This document shows, piece by piece, positions 18,501-26,338 of a DNA stretch of 26,338 nt. The DNA is from Micractinium sp. NFX-FRZ. Lineage: Eukaryota > Chlorophyta > Trebouxiophyceae > Chlorellales > Chlorellaceae. Position 1 is the stretch's first letter, and each line of letters opens with the position of its first letter. Below the pieces are notes generated by a model. That model searched no databases, had not been told where the DNA came from, and saw only the letters and a program-made list of their open reading frames with translations. The position numbers and the translations under genes were made by a program. The stretch lies in contig JAPTJF010000634.1 in assembly GCA_029339195.1 (NCBI GenBank), forward strand, positions 1 to 26,338, written 5' to 3'.

Positions 18501-20391
18501 CTGCCTTCCGCCTGCAGGCAACTCTCGAATCTGCGAGTTCACCAAGGCAGGAGAGTTTGTGAAGGAGTGGGGGCAAGGCGGGCCAGATGACGGCGAGGTG
18601 CGGGGCACGGGCGCGAGCGATCGTGCTCTGCTGTAGCTTATATGGCATGCACATGGCCGGGCCGGGGGGCCCTACTGCCTCTGCCCCGCCCGCCTGCGTG
18701 GTGGCAGCTGCTGAGCTGCCCAAGCAGTCGGATGCAGTGCCTCGCTTGCCAGCCGCCGCTGGCCGGCCGCCAGTTGGGCCAGCCCCGCTGCCTGCGCTGC
18801 GTGGCCCTCATGGGCGTGCTGGGCACGCTGGGCACCCTGAGCCACAGCTGCTGCACACCCCACCTCTCGCAGCCCTGGCTTGTCGCATTCATCCAACTCA
18901 CAATTCAGCTAGACCGCTGCCGCCCTTTGAGGCGCCACACGTACAGGGACATACACATAAAGTCCTCTCCTTCCCCTCACGATGCTCACCCCTCCCCTCG
19001 CCTTCCTCCCCTCCCTGCAATTTGGCATCGCCGAAGGCTGCGCACGGCGAGTTGCTGAGCCACAGCTGCTGTGCCCCTCACCCCATCCGCCCTGCCCCTT
19101 CCTCCCTGCCGCAGTTTAGCATCGCAGAGGGCTGCGCCGTCGCCCCCGACTCCAGTGTGTGGGTCACAGACGGTGCCCCCCAAACCGGCAGCGAGTTCAA
19201 CCAGCGGGTGCAGCGCTTCGAGGTAGGGGGGGTATCCAACATGCAGGCGCACCACATTGGGGTGGGAGGGTCTTTTGTAGCGCACCCCTTGCTCTTCAGC
19301 GAGTGCAGCGCTTTGTAAGGGTGGGTGGGGGCTGCATCCCAGTTGCCCCAGCGCTTGGCCCCCCTACATTCCTCCACATGTGGAAGCGGGGCCCGCGCGC
19401 CTCTCACACGTGCTTTGAGGCACCTGTGGTCGGGCACCTTGCACACTGGCGTGCTCACCCCCCGCCCCATGCATTCCTATTCAGAGTGCCCGTGGCAAGT
19501 TCATCCAGACGTTTGGCCGCCTGGGGAGCGACTCTGGCGAGTTCTTTGGGCCCGCCGGGGCAGCGGTTACGCCGCAGGGGCGGCTGATTGTCGTGGATCG
19601 AGGCAACCACAGGGTGCAGGCGTTTGAGCCGTGAGCCTTGGGGGATGTGGCGGGCGGGGCAGGCTGGGCTGCACTTGACTTGCGTTGACTTAAAATGCGG
19701 GGTCAGGCCCAGCGAGGCATGCACACTGTGGGGCACACTTATGTGGCGAACACGGGGGTCGGGTGGCTTGGCAGGTCCTGGATGACTGGGTGGCCATATG
19801 CATGTGTTGGCATGCATGTGTTGGCGGAACGCTGTGCAGGAGGGCTTTGCAGGAAGTCCAGCTGAAAGCTTCATCCCAGCAGCCAACCGAGCTGCCCGTT
19901 GCGCTCCCGCTTGCACACCTTTGGGTTACAGGCCGCCGCCACCGCCCCCCCCCCCTCCCTTTCCCTCCCCGCCACCCCCTCCTCCCCCATCGCCATCGCC
20001 GCCGCCTCCCTCGCCTTCCCCCCCCCCTCCCCCCAGCCCTTCCCCCCCTCCTCCCCCATCCCCTTCTCCGCCCCCATCCCCGCCGCCGCCCCCACCCCCC
20101 TCGCCGCTGCCCCCAACCCCCTCTCCGCCTCCACCCTCGCCTTCTCCCCCTCCACCCCCTTCGCCTTCACCCCCACCTCCCCCTGTGCCCTCTCCGCCGC
20201 CTCCATCACCCTCTCCGCCTCCACCCCCCTGGCCCTCTCCTCCTCCTCCCCCAAGGCCTTCCCCCCCGCCCCCTCGCCCCTCGCCGCCGCCGCCGCCGCC
20301 AAAGTTGACGGACCGTCGCCACCCACCGCCGCCTCCCCCACCCCCTCGCCCGGCACCTCAGCCCCCTCAGGAGCGCCTGAAGGCGACCTGA
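15562..20391 (+). CDS. NHL-type beta-propeller protein with N-terminal hydrophobic segment and proline-rich tail, 12 exons
   Basis: Exons: 15562-15715, 15907-16013, 16115-16198 (tentative), 16416-16512, 16938-17026, 17316-17429, 17654-17779, 18121-18202, 18518-18597, 19115-19222, 19485-19630, 19932-20391; 548 aa. Exons 1/2 join in phase to give a hydrophobic stretch (SLFCFLLCFACLC), which I read as a signal or signal anchor. Exons 4-11 encode NHL/6-bladed propeller repeats, each shaped like FLDQPWGVALNSSGALYVADTGNHRVQVF; others are RGIAVDQGSG, YGVAVGSGAVFVAEHSQHRV, AGLCMDASGSRLFVVDQGNS and GRLIVVDRGNHRVQAF. Such propellers bind proteins or ligands; no catalytic motif is visible. After VQAFEP there is a TGA (19632-19634), but it lies inside a GTGAGC donor. 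Splicing 19630 to 19932 continues in frame as about 150 residues of SPSPPPP repeats ending QERLKAT. An ending at 19634 is the alternative. Exon 3 (28 codons, frame-neutral) and the exact N-terminus are the least certain parts. Confidence 0.82.
16072..16112. repeat. TGCC tetranucleotide microsatellite in propeller intron 2
   Basis: Tandem TGCC/TTGCC units end in the TGCAG that serves as the proposed acceptor for exon 3 (16115). The repeat thus supplies the pyrimidine-rich tract. Confidence 0.7.
19001..19049 (+). repeat. Copy of the propeller exon 10 5' edge with a destroyed acceptor, in intron 9
   Basis: TCCCTGCAATTTGGCATCGC then CGAAGGCTGCGCACG at 19013-19047 parallels the true exon start, CCGCAG|TTTAGCATCGCAGA then GGGCTGCGCCG at 19111-19140. 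The copy has CAA where the real site has CAG, so it is no longer an acceptor. The text following it, GAGCCACAGCTGCTG at about 19056, also recurs upstream at about 18839, pointing to layered local duplications. Confidence 0.85.
19932..20391 (+). repeat. Proline-rich tail exon of the propeller gene (SPSPPPP repeats)
   Basis: This 460-bp exon encodes about 153 residues dominated by SPPPPP and SPSPPPP blocks. It resembles extensin- and pherophorin-type rods, whose prolines are normally hydroxylated and arabinosylated. The acceptor TTACAG|G restores frame with the CC left over from the previous exon. The last 30 residues (KLTDRRH...PQERLKAT) are less regular. Confidence 0.78.
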
Positions 20392-21459
20392 GCAGGGCAC
20401 GGCAGTGCCATGCTGTAACCAGCCTGTCACACCACCTTCGTAGGCATACCTCCTGGGCAGGAGGCACGCCTCTTTCTCACTAGGGCGCCATTCTCAGAAG
20501 GCGTTCTAGGCTGGGGCACCCTCTTTCTCTGCGCAGCTCGAATGTGTGCTCTCCTGCATGGGACGCTTGCATGCCAGGCATGTCCATGCGCGCGCATGTG
20601 TTGCACTGCCCGCCTGATGCTGGGGGAGCATGAGCCTCCCTGCTCTCTTCTCGCCGACTCATGTTTTCCTTGCCCGGCGCCTTTTGCGACCAGCGCCCAC
20701 TTTCCTAAACAGTGCCCTCATGTTCACCTCTCACCCGTACATGTTCATCCGTAAAGCACACTTCTCATGCCTCAAGCCCCATGCCCTTGCCGCCTTCACC
20801 CCTTTTCCCTGCGGCTGACTTCTCCACTGCCTCTGCATCCGCCAGGCCTAGGAGTTGAGGCCACTTGCCACGAATCTGTACGCAGCCGATGTGCATGGCG
20901 GAACGACGACCCCCGCCGCCGGCACACCTGCCTCTCCGCGGCCTTGCTTAATGTGTTGTGATGGTTTATTTTTTAAGGATACGACACGATTCACAGGTGC
21001 TCAGTAACGGCTACAATCGTCCCTGACAGCGTGCGCAGTGAGGTACTGTGAAGGGGTGGGCGGTTCAGCGGGCCGGCGGGCGCGTGAGCAGGCAGGTGAG
21101 CAGGCGGGCCGGTGTGCTGGCGGGTGCAAACAGGCGGCGCAAAAGCAGGATGTTAGTTTATACGTCGGCATGATGCACACTTGACTGCTATCATAGTGCA
21201 CACCCACAAGCCCGCCCCGCCTGCTGCGCCTGCCGTGCCACCGCCCTTGATTCTTGAAAGGCTAAACCGGGCGGCGGTGGTCCCTGCGCGCGCTACTTAG
21301 GGAATTGATTTATCTAAGGCGCCCCCCAGGGCTCACAGGATCAGTCAAGTCGCTCCACCTCCTGGCCTGCGGCACGGCCGAGGCGGAGGGCGCTCTGCCC
21401 GGGGTTTTCGCTCTGACCGCCGCACTACCGGACGAATACACCCGTAGGGCCTGCTCGGG
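20392..21459. other. Intergenic region of 1.07 kb
   Basis: This lies between the propeller gene and the permease gene, both plus strand. I see no coding region with domain or splice support and no RNA gene. A short AT-rich patch at 20960-20985 (TTTATTTTTTAAGG) is the only marked composition change and may belong to the permease promoter or the upstream 3' UTR. Confidence 0.45.
20414..20418 (+). terminator. Candidate poly(A) signal (TGTAA) for the propeller gene
   Basis: TGTAA lies 23 bp after the TGA that ends the Pro-rich tail exon. This supports the tail exon being the true 3' end. The resulting 3' UTR would be unusually short for a green alga, so a later site may also be used. Confidence 0.35.
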
Positions 21460-24400
21460 ATGGATCCCCAGGAGCAGCAGCAATGGACGGCGGCGGCAGC
21501 GGCGTCGCCGCCGGGCGGGGCGTTGCACCCCGCCGTCGGGGCGCCGCCGCTGGCAGGCGGGGCGCCGCAAGCGCCGCCAGAGCTGCAAGGGTCGTGGCCC
21601 CGCCAGGGCCTGCGCCGCTTGGGCTCCACGCTGTCCTCCGTCTGGGGCAGCGACAGCTCGCTGCTTCGGCACAGCAGCATCCATAATGTGGAGCCCAAGG
21701 GTGCGCACCGTTGTTGGGTGCTGCACACTGCGCTGGCGCGCCGCACTCACGCCTGCCTCTCAGCCCCTGCTGTTTAGACTGCACTAAATCTTGAATTGCC
21801 TTCTTTAGTGTTCACGCCAACACCTGCCAAACCTCCTGGGTGCAGGCCGCTGGTACCAGGCATGCTTCATGCTCGTGTGCTCTGACGGGGCGCCCTTCCT
21901 GCTGGGCCTGCCGGCCGCCATGGCCCGCCTGGGCTGGGCTGGCGGGCTGACGGTGCTGCTGGTTGGCTTTGCCTGCATCCTGCACTCGGCCACCTGCCTG
22001 GTGCGCATGCATGAGCACGGAGGCAAGCGGCACAACCGGTACCGAGAGCTGGCGCAGGCGGTGCTAGGTGGGTGGCGCCTGCCTGCTTCGTGGGTGCTCT
22101 GCTCGGACGCCGCCTGCTTGCTTGGTGGGTGCTGGTCACTTGGCTTGCTGGGCGCTGGGTGCATGGGGGATGCTGCTTCTGGGAGTTTGCCTGCTGCACC
22201 GTGGATGGTGCCTGCTTGGTGGGTGCTGCTGGCTCTGTGCCTCTGCCGCTTCCTCTGGCAATGCTGCTGCCGCCGCTGTGCCAACGCGGCAAAATGTGCT
22301 CGGTGCTGCTGCTTTCTGCTCATCGCGCCCGCTCTACACACCCGCTTCTGTGACGTAATCCTCTACCATCCCCTGCACCTGTGTGTGATACAGCTGCCTG
22401 ACCTCCTTGCCTTGTTTGCCTGCCTGCCTGGTGCAGGCCAGCGGCTCGGCACCTGGCTCGTGCTGCCCTTCCATTTTACGGTCAACATCGGCACATGCAT
22501 CCTGTACCAGGCAAGCGGGTGCTGTCAGTGGAGGCCACACAGGCTTTGTGGCCTCCAGAGGACTGTGCAGCTCGGGATTCTCTGCCGCAGTATACAACCT
22601 GCGCTGCCTGCTTCTTTGTTCTTCTGCACGTGTGTGCCCCAACAGTGAGGGCTTTGACTGCTTCCGGGCCGGTGCACAGCAACAGCTCACCCCGCCCCGC
22701 CTCCCTTGTGTCTGCTCCAGGTGGTCGCCGGCCAGGCGCTGCAAAGCACCTGCCTGGCGCTGCACAACGGCGCCGCTGGCGGCTGCCTGCGCCTCACCCA
22801 CTGGATCCTCGTCTTCAGCGCCTCCCTGCTGCTCCTCTGCCTGCTGCCCGACATCAACTCCCTGGGAGCTGTGACGGCAATAGGCGCAGCCACCACTGTG
22901 GGCTTCTCGCTGCTGGCAACACTGGGCGCAGCGCTGCACGGTGAGGCAATGCAAGCCCACGTTTGCTGCGCTGTGCTGTGCTGTGCTGTGCTATGCCGCG
23001 CTCAGCTCTGTGCTGCCCCGCTCTCCCTGCTCCTCACATTCCTTCCCTGCTCTGCTCTTCCCTGCTCTGCTGTGCCCGCTTCGCCCTGCATTGCCCTGCA
23101 CTGTTCTTTGCTTTGCTGTGCTGCGCTGCCTGCCTGCCTGCCTGCATAATGCATGCATGCATGCATGCTCTCACCTTCCCAGTCGACCACATTCACACAC
23201 CCTTTCCTGGCAGCGTGCTTGGCAATGCACGAGCTGATAATTTGGTCTTCTGGCTGCAGGTCGGACGGCCGACACCAGCTATGCTCTGGAGGGCAGCCCC
23301 GCTGACGTGGCATTTGGCGCCTTTACCTCCCTGGGTGCCATCTTCCTGCTGTTTGGGCTCACCGTGCTGCTGGAAATCCAGGTGTGGGGATTTGTGGTAA
23401 ATGGCAATCTCCCTGCAGGCATTCGGCGTGTGGGACGGTGCTTGTGGGGGCAGCACTTGTGGCTCCATTTCCGGGCCGTTGCCTGCCTGACCGCCCACGC
23501 ATCTCTCGCCCGCCCCTCCTGCCACCCCATCTGCAGTCCACGCTGCAGCCAGTGCACGGCTCAGCGGTGCCCCCCATGGTGCGAGCCACGGTGGGAGGGT
23601 ACTCTGTGCTGCTCTCGGTCTTCCTGGCGGTGGCGGTCAGCGGCTATTGGGCCTTTGGTGCCTCTGTGCAGGTGCGTGCAGGTGCTGACCTGGGTGCATC
23701 TGTGTGCCTCCATGAGCGCAACCTGTCCAGCTTACCAGGCACATTGAGGGCAAGGGCAGCAGTTGCCCGTGGCGCCGCTCTGTGCCTGGCCTCTGGACGC
23801 TCCCCCGGGTGCGATCTGGTTGTGCTGAGCACCACCCTGCCCTCCCCGCCCGTGCAGGCCATTGTGCTGCAGTCGGTGGGGCGCCCCGTGTGGCTGGTGA
23901 CCGCTGGCTACTTGTGCATGGTGGTTAATGCGATCCCCGGTTACCTGGTGAGAGCGGCTGCATGGGCCTGCCAATGGATGTTCAGGCTCGCTGGCCTACA
24001 CAGCTTGCTTTTCACTGCACTGCCCATGCATGCGCTTCTCGCCTCATACCATGATCCGCTTGCATGCACCGCGTGTTTCCACTACGCTGCTTGTGCATGC
24101 GCTCCTTGCCTCAGGCCACCACCCGCCTGCATTGCTCGGCGCTTCACTCGTTGCCTCACTTCTGTTGCTGTCACACAGGTGTTTGCCCACTCAGTGTTCG
24201 ACTATGTCGACCTCAAAATCATGCTGAGCCACTGGACGGGCCTGGAGATCAAGGGCGGCCCAATGCTGCTGCTGAAGCGCTTTGGATTCCGCTGGGCCTT
24301 TGTGGGCGCCACGGCCGCCGTGGCAGTCAGCCTGCCGTTTGTGAACGATCTCATGGGCCTTATAGGTGGGCTGGGCTGGGCAGGGGGCGCCAGTTCTTGT

Positions 24401-24725
24401 TGGGATCAAGGATGCAAGTTGCTTGCAAGCTGCTTGCGACAGGTTTTGCCGACGCCTTGCCAAGGCAATGGCAACCAACTCCTGTTTACCTAAGCTTGGC
24501 AGCCAATATCACCCCACCGCTGCAGGTGCCTTGGGCTATGTGCCCCTGTGTTTCGTGCTTCCTTGCGCCATGTACCTCAAGAGCGAGCGTGGCTCGCTCA
24601 CGCCCGTCGAGGTTGTGTGCAGCTGGGTAGTGATTGTGTTGTCACTGGTGGTAGCGGCGCTGGCGTCTGTGGGCTCGCTGCGCTCGCTCATCGTCGCCAG
24701 CGGGTCATATTCTTTCTTTTCTTGA
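21460..24725 (+). CDS. Amino acid permease, AAAP (amino acid/auxin permease) family, 9 exons
   Basis: Exons: 21460-21700, 21846-22067, 22437-22510, 22721-22940, 23260-23381, 23537-23671, 23858-23947, 24179-24365, 24526-24725; all phases match, giving 496 aa. The first about 80 residues form a hydrophilic, Pro/Ala-rich cytosolic N-terminus. The membrane part starts GRWYQACFMLVCSDGAPFLL and GLPAAMARLGWAGG, which aligns with the WWQAGFH...LPYALALLGW start of plant AAAP transporters. Later landmarks are LEIQSTLQPV, the SGYWAFG motif (exon 6, a family hallmark), FAHSVFDYVD and a final pair of helices ending SYSFFS. About ten helices are expected. Family members are proton-coupled amino acid importers at the plasma membrane or internal membranes; the substrate cannot be read from sequence. 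Intron 3 is GC-AG (CAG|GCAAGC at 22511); the joint ILYQ-VVAGQ fits the family. Confidence 0.92.
22074..22234 (+). repeat. Diverged donor-like repeats in permease intron 2
   Basis: At least three copies of GCCTGCTT(G/C)(G)TGGGTGCT occur at about 22079, 22112 and 22203. They echo the exon 2 donor region (GTGCTAG|GTGGGTGGCGCCTGC at 22061-22081). They probably arose by local tandem duplication starting at the exon edge. Confidence 0.55.
22966..22995. repeat. CTGTG pentamer microsatellite in permease intron 4
   Basis: Four or five CTGTG units lie shortly after the exon 4 donor, similar to the run in MTP intron 11. Confidence 0.7.
23143..23168. repeat. GCAT tetramer repeat in permease intron 4
   Basis: Five or six GCAT units form a self-complementary run (ATGC repeats are palindromic) able to form a hairpin. 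It lies immediately after a TGCC run in the same intron. Confidence 0.75.
24029..24162 (+). repeat. Tandem duplication of about 67 bp in permease intron 7
   Basis: Copy 1 (24029-24073) and copy 2 (24096-24141) both begin CATGCGCT and continue CTTGCCTCA or close variants, ending GC(A/T)(C/T)...CGGCG or CCGCG. A third partial copy begins at about 24140 (GCGCTTCACTCGTTGCCTCA). All lie inside intron 7 (23948-24178). Confidence 0.65.
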
Positions 24726-25154
24726 TTCACCAATTTCGTTCATACTGCTTTGCTTGCGTTCAGTTTTGCTATTTAGAGTGTGAGTACATTGCTTACCAAT
24801 GCATGTACATGGCGGGCTAGCTAGGAACATAGTGCTTGGTGCCATAGGGAGGCTGTGGGGAAGTGGCTGTTGGTTAGGTAGAAGCAAGAGGGGGCATTGC
24901 GTACCGGGGGCTTGGGGCAGGTGGCAACTGTGCAGAAGATGGGAGGTGGATCGTGACCTGGAGAAGATGGGAAATGGCAGGTGAAAGGTTGTTGATGTTT
25001 AGGGGGATGCAGACTGGACCTATAAGGTAAACGGAGCCTATGCATCCCAGCAATAAATTGGGCGGGTGTGTGCAGCAATGGACTGGAAGGGAGACGGCAG
25101 GGTGCAGCACGCGTGGGCAGCACGTCAGAAGAGGCACGGTATAGTGTTTGGGCT
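24726..25154. other. Convergent 3' intergenic region
   Basis: This holds the 3' flanks of the permease (plus) and the ankyrin gene (minus). It is less GC-rich than the coding parts. No gene and no clear TGTAA motif on either strand was found. Confidence 0.5.
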
Positions 25155-26338
25155 TCATCCCAGGCACAGCGCCAGCATCTGGTGCACCAGTGCGGTGGGC
25201 AGGTGCACACCCACGCGCTGCTGCTGGCGTGCCAGGCACAGGGCAGCAGTGTGCAGGCGCTGGACGTCTTCGGCTGGCAGATGTGCAACCAGCTGGCACG
25301 CCTGGGCTGGTGAATGTGCCAGCACAGCAGGCAGCACTGTGCCCAGGCCGGGGCAGGGCACCGGCACCTGCTCCCACTCGGCCGGGCTGAGAGGAAGACG
25401 AGCAGACACCAGCCCCGCATAGAGCGGCAGTGCCGGCTCACCCGCTTCGCCCAAGGCCTCGAGCACTCGCATCATGGGACCGGCATTGAGGAGGCAGCGG
25501 GCGACATCCACGTGGTTCTCGGCGAGGGCTAGCTGCAGTGGTGTCCTCCCCCAATGATCCTCCATCTCCGCTGCAGCAGGAGCGCCTGCTACCAGCAACT
25601 CCGCCACAGCGAGCTGCCCACGTTGAGCTGCCACATGGAGAGGGTTCATATCGGCGCGGCCTGCTGTTACAGCCTCGGCTGGCGCGGCTGCCAGCAGTGC
25701 CCGAGCGAGTGATAACTGCCCACGCTCAGCTGCCAAATGCAGAGGTGTGTTACCCTCCACATCCACAGCGTGCGCCGTCGCTGGGGCTGCCTGCAGCAGC
25801 AGCTCTGCCACAGCAGCGTTCGTTGCGTAGTGCAGGGGTGTGTCGCCGTAAGGGCTAACAGCAGTAGCGCTGGCTGGCGCGGCTGCAAGAAACACCTCAA
25901 CAACCGCCGTATGCCCCTCCATAGCTGCCCAGTCGAGTGGAGTGATGTCGTCTTCATCTCGGGCCTCCACTGCCGCTGGCGCGGCTGCCAACAGCAACTC
26001 GGCCACACCTGCACTCCCGTTGGAGGCTGCCACATGGAGAGGCGTTAGGCCTTCCTTAGTCACCGCCTCCGCTATGGTGGGCGCCGCTGACAGCAGCATC
26101 CTGGCAACACCCACGTGCCCATGCTCGGCTGCCAGGTGCAAGGGAGTCCACTGGCGGTGGTTGGCAGCGGCAGCCAATTCTGGCGCGACTGCCAACAGGG
26201 CTTGCACAACAGCGGCATGCCCCTTGCTGGCTGCCGAGTGAAGTGGGGTGAACTGACTATGGTCGGCGGCTGCCGCTGTGGCTGGTGCTGCGTCCAGCAG
26301 CATCTGCACGACAGCGGTGTGCCCCTCCTCAGCTGCCA
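25155..26338 (-). CDS. Ankyrin-repeat protein, C-terminal part (partial, runs off the right edge)
   Basis: A minus-strand frame is open from the right edge (first whole codon at 26336) to TGA at 25157-25155, about 393 residues without introns. It holds eight complete ankyrin repeats and a partial one, each of the form TPLHLAAEHGHVGVARMLLS followed by AAPxxAxAxxxx. TPLH-to-TPLH spacing is 34 residues rather than the usual 33. The repeat starting DTPLHYATNAAVAELLL is about 3 residues short and lacks the GH turn. The last about 110 residues (from MMRVLEALGEAG to ALCLG) are non-repeat, helical-looking and not recognised. Ankyrin arrays mediate protein binding; the partner is unknown. The GTG-coded residue near 26309 is internal, not the start, because the frame continues upstream as an ankyrin helix (AAEEGHTAVVQMLLD). 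Confidence 0.9.
   Translation of the reverse strand, partial: AAEEGHTAVVQMLLDAAPATAAAADHSQFTPLHSAASKGHAAVVQALLAVAPELAAAANHRQWTPLHLAAEHGHVGVARMLLSAAPTIAEAVTKEGLTPLHVAASNGSAGVAELLLAAAPAAVEARDEDDITPLDWAAMEGHTAVVEVFLAAAPASATAVSPYGDTPLHYATNAAVAELLLQAAPATAHAVDVEGNTPLHLAAERGQLSLARALLAAAPAEAVTAGRADMNPLHVAAQRGQLAVAELLVAGAPAAAEMEDHWGRTPLQLALAENHVDVARCLLNAGPMMRVLEALGEAGEPALPLYAGLVSARLPLSPAEWEQVPVPCPGLGTVLPAVLAHSPAQACQLVAHLPAEDVQRLHTAALCLARQQQRVGVHLPTALVHQMLALCLG

Overview
The window looks like nuclear DNA of a GC-rich green alga, probably a Chlorella-like trebouxiophyte. That placement is an inference from intron density, GTGAG donors, TGCAG acceptors, algal TGTAA poly(A) motifs and hydroxyproline-type proline-rich tails. 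Nothing in it looks bacterial or organellar. I assembled four complete intron-rich genes by requiring matching splice phases at every junction and agreement with the protein families. Partial genes sit at both ends.

Layout. (1) 1-65, minus: the signal-peptide start of a gene running off the left edge, with a TATA box at 141-147. (2) 384-5379, plus: 12-exon Mn-type cation diffusion facilitator (metal tolerance protein), 475 aa. (3) 6059-14217, minus: 19-exon secreted subtilisin-like (S8) protease, about 1044 aa. It has a signal peptide, an I9-like prodomain, a D/H/S triad, a Cys-rich segment, a Pro-rich linker, a beta-rich domain and a Pro-rich tail of about 320 residues. (4) 15562-20391, plus: 12-exon NHL-type beta-propeller protein of about 548 aa with an N-terminal hydrophobic anchor or signal and a Pro-rich tail of about 150 residues. 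(5) 21460-24725, plus: 9-exon amino acid permease (AAAP family), 496 aa. (6) 25155-26338, minus: 3' part of an ankyrin-repeat gene that continues past the right edge.

Genes 2/3 and 5/6 are convergent, 3/4 are divergent, and 4/5 are in tandem. There is no operon logic. The cluster does contain two transporters, and two adjacent divergent secreted proteins that share an extensin-like tail architecture and could both act in the cell wall or extracellular matrix.

The most unusual signal is in the introns. Introns of at least three genes carry degenerate copies of the edge of a neighbouring exon, often with its splice site. Examples are MTP introns 7, 8 and 10, protease intron 2 and propeller intron 9. 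Three introns are GC-AG, supported by phase and homology. In both Pro-tailed genes, the donor before the tail contains an in-frame TGA, so retention of that intron would yield a tail-less protein.
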